Of a stretch of DNA of 64,000 nt, positions 62,969-64,000 are shown one piece after another; position 1 is the stretch's first letter, and the number at the start of each line of letters is the position of its first letter. The position numbers and the translations under genes are program-made. A model generated the notes under the pieces. The model was not told the origin of the DNA, did not search any database, and was given only the letters and a program-made list of their open reading frames with translations. This DNA is from Neopararhizobium haloflavum (GTDB lineage Bacteria; Pseudomonadota; Alphaproteobacteria; Rhizobiales; Rhizobiaceae). The stretch spans positions 248,001-312,000 of the forward strand of contig NZ_NWUC01000001.1 of NCBI RefSeq assembly GCF_002750855.1. The letters are read 5' to 3'.

Positions 62969-64000
62969 ATGACTTCTTTCAAGACAGTATTGATGAGCGC
63001 GACGGCGCTGGGCCTGATGGCGGGTGCGGCTTGGGCAAACAACGAAGCCGATACGCTTCAAATCGGTAACAACAACACCATCTCTATTGAGCAAGGTGAA
63101 GGTAACGGAAACCGCGCAGGTGAGAACAGCAGCAATCCGCCGCTTGGTCCTGTGACGCAAGACGGCTACAACAATGAACTTACAGTCATACAGTCAGGCA
63201 ACGACAACCTCTTTGGTGCAGAGAACGGTGGTAGTGCTATACAGGGACCTACGGGTGCCGTTGGCGCCAACGGAAATGTTGGCTTGGTGACGCAGTCATC
63301 AAACGAAAACAGAATTCGCACGTTCAAGCAACTCGGAAACCAAAATGAGTCAATTATTGTTCAGGAAGGTGGTTCCGAGAATTCGATATACGAATTTAAT
63401 CAGATTGGCCGTGTTAATGAGGCCAACATCACCATGGGTGGTTCAAGGAACAGGCTGAATTTCGTTACGCAGGGAACAAGCCCCGGTCAGCCAATCAGCA
63501 GTGGCGTTGGGAACCAACTCACGATCGAAATAGACGGAAATGATAACGGGTTCAAGGAGAATACCGACTTCTCGGCGGCATCGTTTGCCTTTTCGGTCAC
63601 CGACAGGCCGGGCGACGTTCGTCAAAGAGGAAGCAGAAATGATCTGACTATTGACGTTGACGGCAACTTCAACTTCTTTGAAGTTAGAGATGAAGGTGAC
63701 CACAACTTCGGAGACGTTGTCATCAACGGAAGCAACAACGAAATGGCGATGCTTCGCACCGGCGACGGCAACTCCGCTGTGATCTCGCAGCTCGGCAGTG
63801 GCAATGATATCGGCATTGATATCCTAGGAAGTAACAATATCACTGATGTTCATCAGGAGAATGGCAGCAACGGAGCCGGTCTCTACATAGAGGGTGATGG
63901 CAACGAGCTGAACGTTACCCAAATCCGGCGGGGTGGCGTAGACGGCAACAGCGTCATGGTGAGAATCGAAGGAGATCGGAACAACGCTCCCTCGTCCCCT
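62969..64000 (+). CDS. Curlin-repeat amyloid-type secreted protein, 5' part (open at the right edge)
   Basis: From ATG 62969 the frame is open for 344 codons to the last base of the window. A signal peptide (residues 1-23, ending AAWA) is followed by many Asn/Gly/Gln-rich repeats of curlin character (QIGNNNTISIEQGEGNGN, VIQSGNDNLFG, FKQLGNQNESIIVQEGGSEN, ISQLGSGNDIGIDILGSNN). It is therefore the likely fibre or matrix substrate of CsgG and CsgF upstream. It is much longer than E. coli CsgA (151 residues). AAGG lies about ten bases upstream of the start. Codon use is unlike csgG: 14 of 33 sampled codons end in G or C, against 25 of 30. Confidence 0.85.
   Translation, partial: MTSFKTVLMSATALGLMAGAAWANNEADTLQIGNNNTISIEQGEGNGNRAGENSSNPPLGPVTQDGYNNELTVIQSGNDNLFGAENGGSAIQGPTGAVGANGNVGLVTQSSNENRIRTFKQLGNQNESIIVQEGGSENSIYEFNQIGRVNEANITMGGSRNRLNFVTQGTSPGQPISSGVGNQLTIEIDGNDNGFKENTDFSAASFAFSVTDRPGDVRQRGSRNDLTIDVDGNFNFFEVRDEGDHNFGDVVINGSNNEMAMLRTGDGNSAVISQLGSGNDIGIDILGSNNITDVHQENGSNGAGLYIEGDGNELNVTQIRRGGVDGNSVMVRIEGDRNNAPSSP

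Overview
The window looks like a chromosomal segment of an alphaproteobacterium, most likely of the order Hyphomicrobiales (Rhizobiales); I do not assign a genus. The basis is high G+C coding sequence, ExoF/ExoP/ExoY-style exopolysaccharide genes, an EcfG-type (ECF15) sigma factor with GGAAC-N16-CGTT promoters, a fused QuiC-type dehydroshikimate dehydratase, and intergenic palindromic repeats of a kind common in this order. I see no rRNA, tRNA, CRISPR array, insertion sequence or prophage. Two genes run off the window: a type II dehydroquinase on the left edge and a curlin-repeat protein on the right edge.

Region 1 (1-7.9 kb) reads as a quinate/shikimate catabolic island. It holds the start of aroQ, a TRAP transporter (dctP, dctQ, dctM), a GntR/FCD regulator, a shikimate/quinate dehydrogenase overlapping quiC, and an AEC-family carrier. 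A perfect palindrome between the regulator and the dehydrogenase is a good operator candidate. Imported quinate or shikimate would be turned into protocatechuate.

Region 2 (7.9-23 kb) is mixed. It holds an XRE regulator, a 1250-residue secreted DUF4214/RTX protein, a composite intergenic repeat, a regulator with a degenerate receiver, two Crp/Fnr regulators, a 3-methyladenine glycosylase, a stress pair (YciE/DUF892 and DUF6894) behind divergent EcfG promoters, and cobalamin-dependent methionine synthase with a palindromic operator candidate.

Region 3 (23-53 kb) is a large surface-polysaccharide locus. It has a Wzz/ExoP-like copolymerase with a degenerate P-loop, a priming sugar transferase, an ExoF-like export protein, five glycosyltransferases, a flippase, two secreted glycosidase-like proteins (one carrying DUF4214), a pyruvyl transferase, an unusual nucleotide-sugar gene set (PIG-L deacetylase, cytidylyltransferase, C-methyltransferase, 3,5-epimerase, DUF4910, NAD-dependent epimerase, class III aminotransferase), galE, a LuxR-type regulator with a degenerate receiver, and a polymerase-like membrane protein. 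An L-2-hydroxyglutarate oxidase gene with two adjacent stem-loops in its leader sits inside this region.

Region 4 (53-59 kb) is a general-stress module: a PRC-barrel protein, ChrA, the ECF sigma factor, an SDR and a flavodoxin-like reductase, and a 60-residue proline/acid-rich protein. Four EcfG-type promoters lie in front of these genes, including one in front of the sigma gene itself. An ABC exporter follows.

Region 5 (59-64 kb) is a curli-type secretion locus: csgF, csgG with a long Ala/Pro tail, 1.7 kb of non-coding repeats including a second copy of the composite repeat, then a large Asn/Gly-rich curlin-repeat gene that stays open to the window end. No csgE is visible.
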